Notes: a model not told the origin generated them from the letters alone. Shown: positions 1 to 10,942, numbered from the stretch's first letter. The stretch: 64,000 bases of DNA from Simmondsia chinensis (GCA_018398585.1 JAGTTD010000013.1:6978492-7042491), one strand, 5' to 3'. A program made the numbers and translations.

Positions 1-49
1 TTATAACAGTCTTTCTTAATATGCCCTTTCTTATGATAATAGTTACAGG

Positions 50-757
50 TTACGTCTTGATGCCTAGACTTAGACTTGTTTTCACTATGATCATACTCAG
101 TTTCCCTCTCACAAATAAACCACTACCTAAGTTATAAGCAGAATAAGATAATTCTCTATCTACTCGTTCTTTACTCAGTAGGTTTCTCTTAACTTCATCA
201 ACAAATATGGTTGGTCTACCATCATAAATCATGCTTTCAACAAAACCCTTATATGAAGTAGAGAGAGAACATAACAACAACATTACCTGATCTTCATCAT
301 TAGGAACATCATCCAATTCTTTGAAATCTTGAATAATTGAATTAAATTCATTGACGTGATTCTTAAGTGATGTACCTTCTAACATACGAAACGGGAATAA
401 CCGGCGCTTAACTGCGAGTTTGTTGGAGACGGACTTGAAACAGAACATATCTTGCAATTTCTTCCACAACTCCTTAGTAGTCTTCACTTCCAGAACTTCT
501 GTCAAAACGTCATAAGTAAGACACATCTGAATTGCAGTGAGAGCCTTTTTGTCTAACTCCTCCCATTATACTTCTATCAAATTCTCTGGTTTCTTTTCTT
601 TCCCATCTAAAGCTTTCTTCAAGCCACTTTGAGTCAAGAGGCCCTTAACGCGAACCTGCCATAGACTGAAGCTCTCTTGACCACCAAACTTCTCAACTTC
701 GATCTTAATTGTGGACGTCATATTACCAAATCGAAATAGACAGGGCTCTAATACCAA
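50..757 (-). pseudogene. Copia retrotransposon gag, 5' part of element running off the left edge
   Basis: Two minus-strand reading frames (566-757, then 50-526) give the start and middle of a Copia gag. The first has the VEKFGGQESFSLWQVRVKGLL segment that opens many plant Copia gags; the second has TTKELWKKLQDMF and SLKNHVNEFNSII, as in the UBN2/gag family. A frame break near 530-565 separates them, so this copy is probably not functional. It lies just inside a 5' LTR and a tRNA-Met primer site, in the expected order for a minus-strand element. Pol would lie beyond position 1. Confidence 0.85.
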
Positions 758-787
758 TTTTTAAGGAAAACTTAACAAATCTGATAT

Positions 788-799
788 GCTCTGATACCA
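788..799 (-). promoter_or_regulatory. tRNA-Met primer binding site of the left-edge Copia
   Basis: On the minus strand this reads TGGTATCAGAGC, the usual plant initiator-tRNA primer site, three bases inside the LTR edge. It fixes the element's orientation and LTR boundary. Confidence 0.85.
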
Positions 800-802
800 A
801 TT

Positions 803-1365
803 TGTGCGGATAAATCTTGATGCGGAAGCGTAAATCCTAATCACTTGATTCGATTCAAATAATATGACTCACACAAATGAGAAGTAAACAAATATATGAG
901 AAAGAAAGAACAAACACGAACACACAATATTTACGGAAACCCCTCTACAATCGAGAGGGGAGAAAACCACGGGCGGAGATGGAGATTCTTTATTGATACT
1001 GAACGGAAGAATTACAATAACACTTCTTCTGAACGAGATCTATGAAAGAATTACAATCACTTTCTCTTAACTCTCACAGCACTTGAAAGCTGAATTGGAG
1101 GAATTACAAAATGACCTCTCTCTCTCAATGGTGGCGCCTCACTCTTAATTTGGATCACGTATGACTTAAACCCTACGCCCCTATTTATAGGCCCATGAAA
1201 CGCGTTTCCCAATCGATCGGGGGGGTCCCAATCGATTGGCTGCCTTACTGCTGCCGTCCTTCTTTTACGTAACTTTCCCGATCGATCGAGCTTCACCCAG
1301 TTCGATCGGCCTCCTCACAGCTTCTCTTCCTAAAATACCAAGTAATTTGAGACATAATGCTAACA
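803..1365 (-). repeat. 5' LTR (563 bp) of the left-edge Copia
   Basis: The minus strand begins TGTTAGCATTATG and ends TCCGCACA, followed by the primer site. A TATA-like CTATAAATAG lies at 1181-1190. Upstream of it, in U3, are several CGATCGAT palindromes (around 1212, 1230, 1279 and 1301). A related solo LTR of almost the same length lies at 7551-8109. The LTR interrupts an older Copia integrase, so it is a nested insertion. Confidence 0.85.
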
Positions 1366-1370
1366 TAGTG

Positions 1371-2060
1371 GAGTGGGTAAGATATTAAGTAAATAGACAG
1401 CGGCTTGAAGAGCCTTAATCCATAAACACGTAGGTAACAAAGCATTAAATAACGTTGTACGAATCATATTAAGAAGGGAGTGATGCATACATTCAGCTTT
1501 GCCATTTTGTTGTGATAGGCCAACAAACGAAAAACGATTCAGATTAACAATCTCAGCCAAATATGCAAATAAACCTGTATTATCATATTCTCGACCATGA
1601 TCACACTGAAAAGAATTAATGTCCAATGCAAAATGATTTGACGCATATGCCCGAAAATGCTTAAAGCAACTCAAAACTTCCAATCTATTATGTAAGGGAA
1701 AAATCCAATAGTAGTGCGCATAATCATCGGGCAACAAGAAGTAATAATGATATCCATTAACACTTATCACAGGAGATGTCCATAAATTAGAATGTGTTAA
1801 TTCAAAAGGTTGAGAGGAACATGACACTGAACAGGAAAAAGGAAGACGATTATGTTTGCCTAATTGACAAGCATGACATAGACGAGACCTAGTAGTTATT
1901 GAAACAAGACAAAGAATGACACTGAATTAAACTAGATAAAATCTTTTGACTGGGATTGCCAAAAGTTGATGCCACATGTCAAGGAGAACACAGGCGGCAG
2001 CGAATGGGACTAGTGTGGGAGAAAGTGATGGCGGCAACGTTGATGCCACTCTAGCCATCC
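1371..2060 (-). pseudogene. Older Copia pre-integrase zinc finger and integrase fragment
   Basis: On the minus strand the GAG-pre-integrase segment (RLCHACQLGKHNRLPF, near 1840-1900) leads into an integrase core. Visible integrase landmarks are FQCDHGREYDN, GLSQQNGKAE and the tail LWIKALQAAVYLLN. Stops interrupt the upstream part, and the core ends where the younger LTR was inserted at 1365. The missing half should lie beyond the younger element, off the left edge. Confidence 0.85.
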
Positions 2061-2564
2061 AAGCTTGGGTTCGGCTTGATTACACCCCTAGCCAAACATT
2101 ACCAATTAATTTTGAAATAAAATATCGACTAAGTCAGTACCACCTAATTCTTCAAACTTAGACTTGGAAAGCCAAAAAGAAATACTTGAAAAATCTAAGT
2201 TTGGGACTACTATCTTCAATGCCCTCCAAAGAAAACTACTCACCATGCAAATCAACTTAGGATTTTTTCTTTTTTTTTCCCCAATAAATAAGATACAAGT
2301 CCAAAAAGATAAATAATTAACACCCAAATAATTAAACCAAATTAAACCCGAACCCCAACAAACAGCTAAACTCCAAACTCAGAAAAACAAAGACTGATAA
2401 ACGAAAGTAACCACACACCAAAACAGCAAAGCCATCCACTAAGGGTTCAATTTAAAACTTAGCGTGTAGTTTGATTTGTAATACCTACAAAATTGGTCCA
2501 CTCTTCAAATTTCTTAACCAAGTCAAACCCCATGAAAACCTCTTGCCCAAGTCAATTTGACCCC

Positions 2565-2597
<33 letters not shown>
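2061..2597. other. Gene-free stretch upstream of the peptide gene
   Basis: AT-rich DNA without a convincing gene. It ends in a run of 29 A (2565-2593) just upstream of a TATA box. The reading frames here are short and show no known domain. Confidence 0.5.
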
Positions 2598-2605
2598 TAT
2601 AAATA
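2598..2605 (+). promoter_or_regulatory. TATA box of the peptide gene
   Basis: TATAAATA lies 69 bp upstream of the ATG at 2675, a normal plant spacing for a short 5' UTR. It directly follows the 29-base A tract. Confidence 0.6.
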
Positions 2606-2674
2606 TGTAACATGCAAATGCAAAATGTAAATACAATTGCTTTTGTCCATCTAATGTACTAAAGATATATCCCC

Positions 2675-2998
2675 ATGGCTAAACTTTCCTTTGTGATATT
2701 GCTGGTCCTTGTCACTTTGGGCACCTTGGCTAATTTCAGACTCAGTGTCGCTATTAGGCCCCTGAATGAACAAAACTGGTCGGAGAAAATTGTAAACCTG
2801 TTAGGGTTTCTTCCACAAGGGCCAGTGCCGCCTTCCACCCACTCACCGTGCACATACATCCCTGGAGGTCATGGGCACTGCAAATTGGCAGAAAGAAACT
2901 TTGCCGGACGTGCTGCTCGGGTGTTGCCGGCCACCTACATTGGTGGAGGGCATGTTAAGGAGTTAACTGCTGGTAGAAAGCAAGACTCGAGTGCTTGA
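2675..2998 (+). CDS. CTNIP/SCREW-like secreted signalling peptide precursor (107 aa)
   Basis: This single-exon frame encodes a small secreted precursor. Residues 1-26 are an N-terminal hydrophobic signal peptide (LSFVILLVLVTLGTLANF). After a variable stretch comes GPVPPSTHSPCTYIPGGHGHC, with two cysteines at 59 and 69 (C-x9-C). That spacing and the CT-x-IPGG-x-G-x-C pattern fit the CTNIP/SCREW phytocytokines, which are sensed by the receptor kinase HSL3/NUT and act in immunity and stomatal water balance. Here the usual Asn of CTNIP is Tyr, and about 38 residues follow the second cysteine. The ATG is the first in frame after the TATA box and starts the signal peptide. No splice sites are needed. 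The family call is from motif memory; another cysteine-pair peptide family is possible, but a secreted peptide is very likely. Confidence 0.75.
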   Translation: MAKLSFVILLVLVTLGTLANFRLSVAIRPLNEQNWSEKIVNLLGFLPQGPVPPSTHSPCTYIPGGHGHCKLAERNFAGRAARVLPATYIGGGHVKELTAGRKQDSSA

Positions 2999-2999
2999 G

Positions 3000-4457
3000 C
3001 ATTGAAGAGACTATCCTATCCAGTGCTACGTCAACTTTTGATAGTACACTTTATTGGCATGCGCATAGACCTGTTATTGAAAAAGATGTTGGTAAAACGA
3101 ATTATTTTATTTTTAAGCTAATTATTTGAACTATCGTTTATTATAGAGTATTTTTTTCTTTTGTTTTTTCATTCTTCCCCAAACTTAGTCGTATAACAAA
3201 AAAAGGAAGTCTAGCATAGTACGTGGCAAAACTTTGTAATGTTAGGGATTCAACGAGATAAACTATGTTCGTTGAAACCCCTGATCAATGTATTATTTAC
3301 ATTACATGTATAATTTATGCAGAATATTTAAATAATTGCATTAAGAGCTTCTTTAACTAGCTTGATGGTGAGCTAAGTTCCAGAAAAATTCCACCCTCCC
3401 AAAAAAAAAAATTCAAAAAGGAATGTCTTAAGTAAAATAATTCACGGGATGGAGTTGACGTGCAGATGATTGACGCATATTTTTCTTATCTAATCCACGC
3501 GTAAAACCATTCTCCTAGGCAACATTTTTCTAAGGAAAAATTTCAGTATAATGTTAACTATAAAACTACTCTCCAAAAGAGGGGGGTTTTAAAGCAAACA
3601 GAATCTCTCTTTGTATACTGTCAATATCATTATTAAGAAGACGTCCACACGTATCACGAATATGAAATTGTCTACGCATATCACAATGCATTTTTGAATA
3701 TATATTCTAAATTTCAACAAAAGTTTTTGAATATACATTCTTCAATATCAACGTTATTATTTTTCTTGAAATTATTGTAATATTAGAACTATTATCTATG
3801 TGTTGTTCTTTTTAAGTACATTATTTTACACAATATTACTTCCAAAATACTTAAGAGAACTTATAATTCAAAAATTGGTGAGTAGTTTAATTTTTTTTAT
3901 TCATTTGTTAAATTGCTATTAAATATAAAGCAATTATAGCAGATGTATGCATAAATAAATAACAAATGAAATGATAATTATATATATAAGTATTAATTAT
4001 CAACAAAATAATAAATTATAATTTTAAATATGTAAATAATATTATATTACATCAATAATAAATCTATTAGTGTAAGTTTTAAAACATAGTAATTAAAGCA
4101 AAGGGCAAAGAATCGAGAAAACTCATCAGGTATGAAATGTCCAAAATATATCCAAAAGATTGAATGAATCAGATGTACTCGTGAGTAAGAGACATCATAC
4201 ACAGCGTTTGACTTTGATTACCTAATACGATGTATATTTGTGGTTTTTTTTTCAGTGAGGAAAAACTCGCAATAAAAAAGTTGACATTTCCTAAGAAAAT
4301 TCCGAAAGGTACACATAAAGTATGAAAAAAAGAGAATAACAAATATACCTATAAGAACAAGACTAATGAAAAAAAGAGAATAACAAATATACCTATAAGA
4401 ACAAGACTAAGTATACCTTCTAAATAGTCATATTAAGCACCCAATACCACCCAAACC
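3000..4457. other. AT-rich intergenic DNA after the peptide gene
   Basis: No gene or recognisable transposon coding sequence. The first 300 bases presumably include the peptide gene's 3' UTR. The only clear structure is a perfect tandem duplication at 4323-4410, listed separately. Confidence 0.5.
4323..4410. repeat. Perfect 44-bp tandem duplication
   Basis: The unit starting TGAAAAAAAGAGAATAAC occurs at 4323-4366 and again, unchanged, at 4367-4410. The absence of differences suggests a recent duplication. No function is implied. Confidence 0.9.
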
Positions 4458-4462
4458 TGAAG

Positions 4463-5482
4463 TGATGCAGCCCCATAACTGGCGGATGAGGCTTGATGGC
4501 TTGATAGTTTGTCGTGATCCCAGTCTAGGCGAACTACGGATAGATGCGACTAGATATTTGCCGCTAGAGATATGTAATATAGCTTGCCTTCATGGTTGAC
4601 AGGATTATTGGCAAGTAGGAAGGCGGCCAGAAAGAGCTACACTGCTAGGGTTAGGGTTCATGTTTTAGATTAGGAAAGATTTGTTATGATTTTATATTGA
4701 TTTTATTTTTATTTCTAGTTCTTTTAGTTCTCTATTTAAGGAGGAGTTGAGCTAGGGTTTTATTCATTTATTCAACTGGAACTTTGTTATTTTCTTAAGT
4801 TTTCTCATATTCTCGGGTTGTGAATGATTAGATTGATGGGGTTTCACATAGTGTGCCCTATACTCTGTGAAGGATCTGTTCGAGGATTGGGCCTCTTGTA
4901 GGATTAGGGGAAAATTCCAAAAAAAAGGAGTGGATTACTTTATTCTTTGTGATTATTTGGGTAGTTTGGAATGCTAGGAACAAGATGGTGTTTGAGAACG
5001 GGTGTTGGGAAAGGAAAGAGTTGTTTTGGAATGTTAAGATGAGAATGAGGTTCTGGGTTAATTAAGAGATGGTGTGACAAATTTTCATACTCGGCGGATG
5101 AAATTACAAGAAACATTGAATGCATCAAATCGTGGAGCTCGTCGAATAGAACACTGTAATTTCGAATGGGGAGATTTGGTAACTGGACGATCTTGCATTT
5201 GCTGCACTTTTGTATCAATAGGACTAAAGAAAGGGTTAGGTATTGTGTTGTGTTTATTAATTTCTTTGTGCTTTCTTTTTGTTTTGTTTGGGGCCCTATT
5301 TTTGTAGGTATGTTCTATTTTATTTTGTGAGCCCTTGTTGCACCTTATTTATCAAAAAAAAAAAATTTGGGTTTTGAAAATTTGAGTTAATTTCCCCTTT
5401 GTTTTATTATTTTCGTAATAAAATTTAAGGAAAGGCTGTTGAACCTTCCCGTTTTCTAATATTTGATCTATGCGCTAGATCA
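4463..5482 (+). repeat. Gypsy-type solo LTR with 5-bp target duplication, split by a LINE fragment
   Basis: The sequence starts TGATGCAGCCC and ends near TAGATCA. It matches the LTR at 49533-50043 at both ends, including the shared GGCTGTTGAACCTTC segment near the 3' end. TGAAG flanks it on both sides (4458-4462 and 5483-5487), a perfect 5-bp target duplication. No internal domain is present, so it is a solo LTR left by LTR-LTR recombination. The middle (about 4832-5365) is a later LINE insertion. Confidence 0.85.
4832..5365 (+). mobile_element. 5'-truncated L1-type LINE 3' end inside the solo LTR
   Basis: The plus-strand translation contains VVWNARNKMVFENG, typical of the end of plant L1 ORF2 around the zf-RVT/RNase H region. 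The insert ends in a poly-A tract (5354-5365). The surrounding LTR sequence resumes after it. Stops and its short length mark it as dead on arrival. The 5' edge is approximate. Confidence 0.65.
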
Positions 5483-5699
5483 TGAAGCTAATCTCAATAA
5501 CCGAATAGACATATATTTGCAGTTAATAACGAGTAGAAATGTCTTTCTAATCATGCATATAATGTAAGGATAATTATACATGATATTTATATAATCATTA
5601 AATAAAAAACTAAATATTTAATTTTTTAAAATTTAATATTTTTCGATACATATAGTATATATTAATTACATATTAAAATTACATATCCAAAATATTCAA

Positions 5700-5912
5700 T
5701 GCGAAATTAATGCTGATCGGTCTTCGGTCCAATCTTAGATTGGACTGGGCTGGAGACCGATTAAGTCCATATACTAGGACCGAATACGGACCAATATATG
5801 GCCGGTCCAGTTCAGTTCTTGACCGAAATGGCCGGTGCGGTTTCGTTCTTGACTGAAATGATCGGTACAGTCCGATAAACTGGTTTGGACCAATTTATAC
5901 GCACCCTTACAT
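5700..5912. repeat. GGTCCG/GACCGAA-rich degenerate repeat block
   Basis: Short diverged copies of GGTCC, GGCCGGTCCAG and GACCGAAATG recur in both orientations. This composition is typical of the interior of plant hAT-like MITEs. Clear terminal repeats and target duplications were not found. Confidence 0.5.
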
Positions 5913-6029
5913 GCAACATGCCTTGTATAGAGAAACTCAAATTTAATATTATTTTTTATGATTCAAAGTTTTCATAATATATTATTTTGGTATATAAATT
6001 AAGCATCAATTAGATAGATTTAATTTTAG

Positions 6030-6500
6030 ATTGCGTTTGATTCAACTTTTTAATGGGTTAAAGTCGTGAAAAAGTTATTATTAAATGTAAGAATAGATAT
6101 TTTTATATCTTTTTCACAACTTTAATAAGAAGATGAAAAAACTTATTTTATAACTAAGAAAAAAGTGTAAAACTGGATCTTTTTATAGCTTATTTTAGAA
6201 AAATATTTTAAAAAGATAATATTAACATTAAATCTTCATCAACATGACCTACTTTTACTTTTTTTTTACCACCCGTACCCACCACCACCCCTTTTACCTC
6301 TATTTGTCTACGCTCGCTACCCTCTATTTTTATGACCAGTCATTATCATACTTTTCTTCTACCTACTATTATTAGTTAATTTATAATATTAAGTAATTTT
6401 TAATGATTATAATAGATAAAATTTTTAAAACTTATACTCAAATATTTTATTCTATAAAAAAACATTTTTTATACATTATACAATCAAACAGTTCACTATA
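6030..6500. repeat. Possible MITE with TTTGATT/AATCAAA ends
   Basis: An AT-rich block begins GCGTTTGATTCAAC and ends ACAATCAAACAGTTC, which pair imperfectly as inverted termini. It also has internal hairpins around TTTTTCACAAC. No target duplication was resolved. Confidence 0.4.
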
Positions 6501-6687
6501 AAAAGAAAGATACAGTTTTAAAATGAATAGATCTTATTAAAATATATTAATTGAAAAAATAAATTAAAATAAAATGAACCAACCAAATATATTGATTTCC
6601 CCGACTCCCAAGTATTACGTAGTGGTTTCTATTTACTTGCATGAGAGCTTGTTATGTCATGACCATTAATTAAGGAGCATTAATATC

Positions 6688-6755
6688 GTCCACCTATAGA
6701 CCGCCCACCTATATACCGCCTATCTTTATACCGCCCACCTATATACCGCTCCTCT
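6688..6755. repeat. Short degenerate tandem array (CCACCTATATACCGCC)
   Basis: About four imperfect units of 16-20 bp, each containing CACCTATA or ATCTTTATA followed by ACCGCC, lie head to tail. No coding potential. Confidence 0.7.
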
Positions 6756-6918
6756 TTATTTATGCTGCCCACCTTCTTCTTGGCTCCCAAGCATCCCCAA
6801 AACTTCTCCCACTCCCTATAAATAAAAAAACAAACCAGAAGGTAAACGGAAATAATTTGAGTCTGGTTCCCCCTTCACGAACCCAACCAAAAAACCCTGA
6901 AATAATGTATATAATATT

Positions 6919-7271
6919 TGTAACAACCCTGAGATGTACAGGGTCAAAGATCGTGATTTGGTGGGGGCCCATGCATATTCAAAGTCTTGGACTATATAAT
7001 ATATGCTTTATTCAATTTGTAAATTGTATTCCAATAGAGTGAAATTGGGTGCAAAGACTTACTAATTCCTCGTTTTACTTATATATGTAACACTGATTCA
7101 AACTATTGTGTGTTGGGTTTACTTTATCGGTCTATCTACTTGTGAGTCGTTATTGTTATTATCTTTTACATTTCTACTCTCACTTCTAATATATATTTAA
7201 GGCTATTTATGTCTTTTGCTTTTACTCTTGAGCTCTATAAATAAAGCATGATTGTATATTAACTCTTCGCA
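6919..7271 (+). repeat. Copia-type 5' LTR with primer site and gag start
   Basis: This begins TGTAACAACCCTG and ends CTCTTCGCA. A TATA-like CTATAAATAAAG lies near 7232. TGGTATTAGAGTC, a tRNA-Met primer site, follows directly at 7272. A leader then runs to an ATG at 7399 whose product begins like Copia gag (IANNPNPNSTSR) but is lost by about 7445. The remainder of the element is missing. Confidence 0.7.
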
Positions 7272-7550
7272 TGGTATTAGAGTCTAGTTTGTACTCTTCT
7301 CCTCTTTATTTTTTTACTGTTTCTGTTTTAATTTTGTGTTTGATTTCTTTTTTTTTTTATTATTATTATTTTGGTTCTTAATAAATTTCTTTTTATCATG
7401 ATAGCAAACAACCCTAACCCTAATTCTACTTCCCGTGCTGCTATGATGGGAAAGGGTCGGATATAGGTTTTATAATCTAAAATGTTCCCTCACACACTTG
7501 CCCGATGGGCTTGAAGCGTGGATATTACATAGGTTCACTTTTATACCTTG

Positions 7551-8109
7551 GGTAAGAAAAAAAATATAAATACCTTCTTAATACGGAACTGAACACCCAA
7601 GATAATATTCGATTCAAATACTATAACTCACACAAAAGAGAAGTAAACAAAATAAGTAGAAGGAAGAACCAACGAAACAACATACAATGATTTACGTGGA
7701 AACCCTTCTTCAATCGAGAGGGGAGAAAATCACGGGCGGAGATGAAAATTCTTTATTGATACTTGAATGGAAGAATTACAATAGCACTTCCTCTGAATGA
7801 GATCTATGAAAGAATTATAAAGCACTTTCTCTCAAACTGATGACGAGGGCTAACCTTACACTTTTAATTGGATTTTGATTGGATACCTAAAACGTACCCC
7901 CTAACCCCATATTTATACTAAATGGCTAGGGTTACGCGAAAACAGATTCCCGATCGATCGGGTAGGGCCCCGATCGATCGGCCCTCTCTCGGCCAAAAAC
8001 TGGATTTTAACTTAATTCATCCGATCGATTGAATATCCCCTCGATCGACCGGTGACCCCTCGGCAACCCATAAATTCTAAATACATAAATTTGAGGCATA
8101 TTCCTAACA
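7551..8109 (-). repeat. Copia solo LTR related to the left-edge LTR
   Basis: This 559-bp block is collinear with the LTR at 803-1365: shared segments include ATTCGATTCAAATA, CAATCGAGAGGGGAGAAAA and GAACGAGAT-like motifs. CCTTG precedes it at 7546-7550 and follows it at 8110-8114, a 5-bp target duplication. It has a TATA-like sequence and upstream CGATCGATCG palindromes at 7951-7960 and 7971-7980. The flanks (7440-7550 and 8110-8230) look like pieces of another Copia LTR/polypurine region, so this is nested. Confidence 0.75.
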
Positions 8110-8114
8110 CCTTG

Positions 8115-9010
8115 TGCTTAAATTATATTACTATGAAATGGGTGACTTGTGATCTATTGATCAAGAAGACACTGATACCATATCAAGGAACCAGCTATTC
8201 TAAAAATTTAAGTTAATACTAAAAGTCTAATATTAATTTTATATATTCTAATAATAACATGACTTGACGGTAAACAGTAAGCATAAAATACAAAAAGATA
8301 ACTTTGATATTAACAGTTTTGTGTAGACAATAACGTCATCCTACCTAACAAATATTTAAGAATAAATTCCTACGTCATGTATGCCACATCATAAAACGGT
8401 AAATGAGTGCCACTTTGCATAAGGAAGGAAGGAAGGAAGAGGTCAAAAATCAAAGTCAGTTAAAACGCTATTCCGTACTCTTCTCAGCCTGGCTCTTTCA
8501 TATTAATGTTCAACGCCACTTTTCTCCTACGATGCACAGATATCGCATATATTTTAAAATACGTAAAAAGATTAAAATAGTTATTTTAGTTTTTATAATT
8601 TACTTATTTGTAAACATATATTATTCGTTGTTTCCATATAATATTTGTTTTTTAATTTAATTGTTACTGTTTAAATATATGTTCCTTATAAATTTTTCTT
8701 TACTTTTTGTAGGATTTGATAAAAAAGAGTGGTATGTTTGAATTCTAGGATTAGGGGTAGGAAGGCATTTTTTCGAATTTTATAGATAATTTATTTAGGT
8801 TCTATAAGTTGGAAGCAAAATATTTTAACTTTCTAAAAATTCTATTAGAGAAATTAATACTTAGGTATCCATGCTAGTTTATGATGCATTTAGGCTTGCA
8901 TATCTATTATTGCTATTGTTATTTGCATATCTGGTATTGCTTTATTTCACTTGAATATTATAAATATTGTTCTTCATTTGGTTTATAGAGTTGGTGGTTT
9001 TCGCAAACTG
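8115..9010. other. Gene-free AT-rich stretch
   Basis: The first 120 bases resemble a Copia LTR edge (GGAACCAGCTATTCTAAAAA, also seen in altered form near 20755). The rest shows no gene, RNA or clear repeat. The 85-codon frame at 8403-8660 has no recognisable domain. Confidence 0.4.
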
Positions 9011-9014
9011 CATG

Positions 9015-9105
9015 ATAACATCTGTGGGGTAAGATTGTATATATTCTACCCTTCTCAAACATCACCTTGGTAGGGGCTTCTTTGAGACACTGGGTTATTG
9101 CTGAC
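9015..9105 (+). repeat. Diverged RTE/SINE-type 3' tail
   Basis: GTAAGATTGTATATATTCTACCC followed by TAGGGGCTTCTTTGAGACACTGGGTTATTG follows the layout of the better tails at 10205, 19100, 21600 and 22039, but is strongly decayed. Confidence 0.5.
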
Positions 9106-9114
9106 ATTAATATA

Positions 9115-10172
9115 TATAATGGATACCTTGAGATTTGAATATTTCATCTCCTAGACATTCTATGTCGGAATTTGATTAATTTTTGTACAAATCTAACGAA
9201 TTAAAACAAAAAGGCTGCTATATAATACAAGATTACAATAATATATATAAGTCATGCCAATATTTTCATCAAAATTTCAGCAAATAGTGATAAAATATTC
9301 ACCAAATGTTGATGTAAACTATTTAAATATGCCACAATCATGTATTATTTTTATATTTTTGAAAAAAAAAAACTCTCACAGAATTCTAATTAATATATTG
9401 TTGAAATTATGTTCAATTTAAGCATTTTTCAATTAAAATTTATCAAATCTCAAAAAAAAGGCATATAATTGATAAAGCTTTAAAACTTAGCTAAGTATTT
9501 TAGATAGTTTTTACAATAATAACACAATATTATATATAGTTTATATATTTATTTCTTTTTTTTTTATCACCTATATATTTATTTCATTTGACATAAATGT
9601 TGGTGTTTGACATTATTTTATTCTTATAATTGTAATTTTTAAATCACACGAAAATTATCATTTTGGTACCCTAACATTTCAATATATATAATAGGTTTGA
9701 ATTTTTTATCATATAGGTACTCTATGTTGGTATTTGATAAATTTTTGTACAAATCTAACCAAACATATGTAAAAAATATTGATTTAGTACTTGATTATAC
9801 TAACACACATAAGTCATATCAATATTTTAGGTAAAGTTTCAACGAATTGTGACAAAAAAATTTACTGAATTTTAATGTAAACTACCCCTCTACTATCAAA
9901 TTCATATGTTGTGGTAGCATTTTTTGATAAAAAATCAAATTCTAATAAAAATATTTACATAATTGTCGAAATTATGTTCCAATTTAGCATTTTTCAATAA
10001 AAATCTATCGAATATAGATAGAAGGACACTTAATTGATAAAATTTTAAAAATTTAGAGTACCAGAGTGATATAAAATTTTTAAACTTCAAAGTACTCCAT
10101 TGTATATATTGAAAAGTCATAATACTTAGGTGATAAATAACAAAATCTCATAATATTTAAGTGATAATTCCT
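9115..10172. repeat. Long-terminal-inverted-repeat MITE family, one partial and one complete copy
   Basis: The block at about 9652-10172 begins with AAAATTATCATTTTGGTACCC and ends with TAAGTGATAATTCC, its approximate reverse complement. Inside each arm are diverged copies of TTCAATATATA and of a TTATCA-TAGGTACTCT segment. A partial related copy occupies about 9115-9500. Similar elements lie at 13040-13610, 16830-17350 and 17940-18060. There is no coding sequence. Confidence 0.6.
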
Positions 10173-10204
10173 CGAAATTATACGAAATATAAATATAACT
10201 AAGT

Positions 10205-10330
10205 ACTCTCAAGCTTTTTAGCCTCCTTTCTGGGCAGCCCACAGAAGGAAAAAGGGTGCGTACATTTACCCTCCAAATCCTGCTTATGTGGGAGTGGGAG
10301 CTCTTAAGGCACTGGATTGTTGTTGTTGTA
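10205..10330 (+). repeat. RTE-LINE/SINE-type 3' tail with TTG repeats
   Basis: CTGGGCAGCCCACAGAAGG, GGTGCGTACATTTACCC, GCTTATGTGGGAG and AAGGCACTGGATTGTTGTTG follow in the same order as in the other tails of this window. It may be a severely truncated LINE or the end of a SINE. No 5S- or tRNA-like head is attached. Confidence 0.7.
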
Positions 10331-10736
10331 TTTTTAAAGTTTGAAATTAACTTTTCAACTGTATAAATATACTCAAGTACTTAATTTAATGTTTGTGAAG
10401 TCATGGGAGGAGTCAGAATGCAAGAATGTAGACGAAGATGACAGTCAGACACGGCGTCATCTCATACGAATATGTTTTGATGATCCACACGGTCAAACTT
10501 GACGGCCTCCCCCTTTTGTGCCCCCGTTAAGACGCGATCTTCGCCCCTCTCATGAAGATCACTTATCATTGTCTTTTTCAAAGTAACTATTGTTGTAATC
10601 AAAGCGGGCTTTAATTGTATTCAATTTGTTCGAACTCACTTACCCCACGTAGAAAATCTAGAGGTGGGACAGTCATTTTAGGATATAAGTCACATGAAAG
10701 AGTAAGAAAAGTAAAAGCAAAAGTAATATTTTTAAT
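10331..10736. other. Gene-free spacer
   Basis: No supported gene, RNA or repeat. The 106-codon frame starting at 10615 runs through the antisense of a SINE and is not a gene. Confidence 0.4.
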
Positions 10737-10933
10737 GTCCCAAGGGCTCAGGCCTAGGCATGGTCGAGGGGTGGATATATGTAGTCTTCCTCTTTCACAG
10801 TATTACCTTGAAGGAAGGCTATTTTCAAAAACCTCCAATCTGAGGGTTCAACACGAGGACTTCCCAGGAGGTCACCCATTTTGGTATTACTCTCACCCAA
10901 GCACGTTTAACTTCGGAATTCTAATGGGAGAGT
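10737..10933 (-). mobile_element. 5S-rRNA-derived SINE, copy 1 (5'-truncated)
   Basis: On the minus strand the first ~90 bases (10933 down to about 10845) follow 5S rRNA from CTCCCATTAGAATTCCGAAG through ATGGGTGACCTCCTGGGAAG and TCCTCGTGTTG. That covers the internal control region but lacks the first ~30 bases of 5S. The remainder is the same kind of tail as in copy 2 (GGTAATACTGTGAAAGAGG, then a TACATATATCCACCCC-like segment and CCCTTGGGACATT). The fixed 5S-plus-tail structure at two loci shows a mobile unit rather than a stray 5S pseudogene. Confidence 0.8.
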
Positions 10934-10942
10934 GAGAGATGA

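Noticed and set aside
7405..7423. Interstitial telomere repeat
   Set aside because: Two CCCTAA-like units lie within the start of a Copia gag coding sequence; this is chance.
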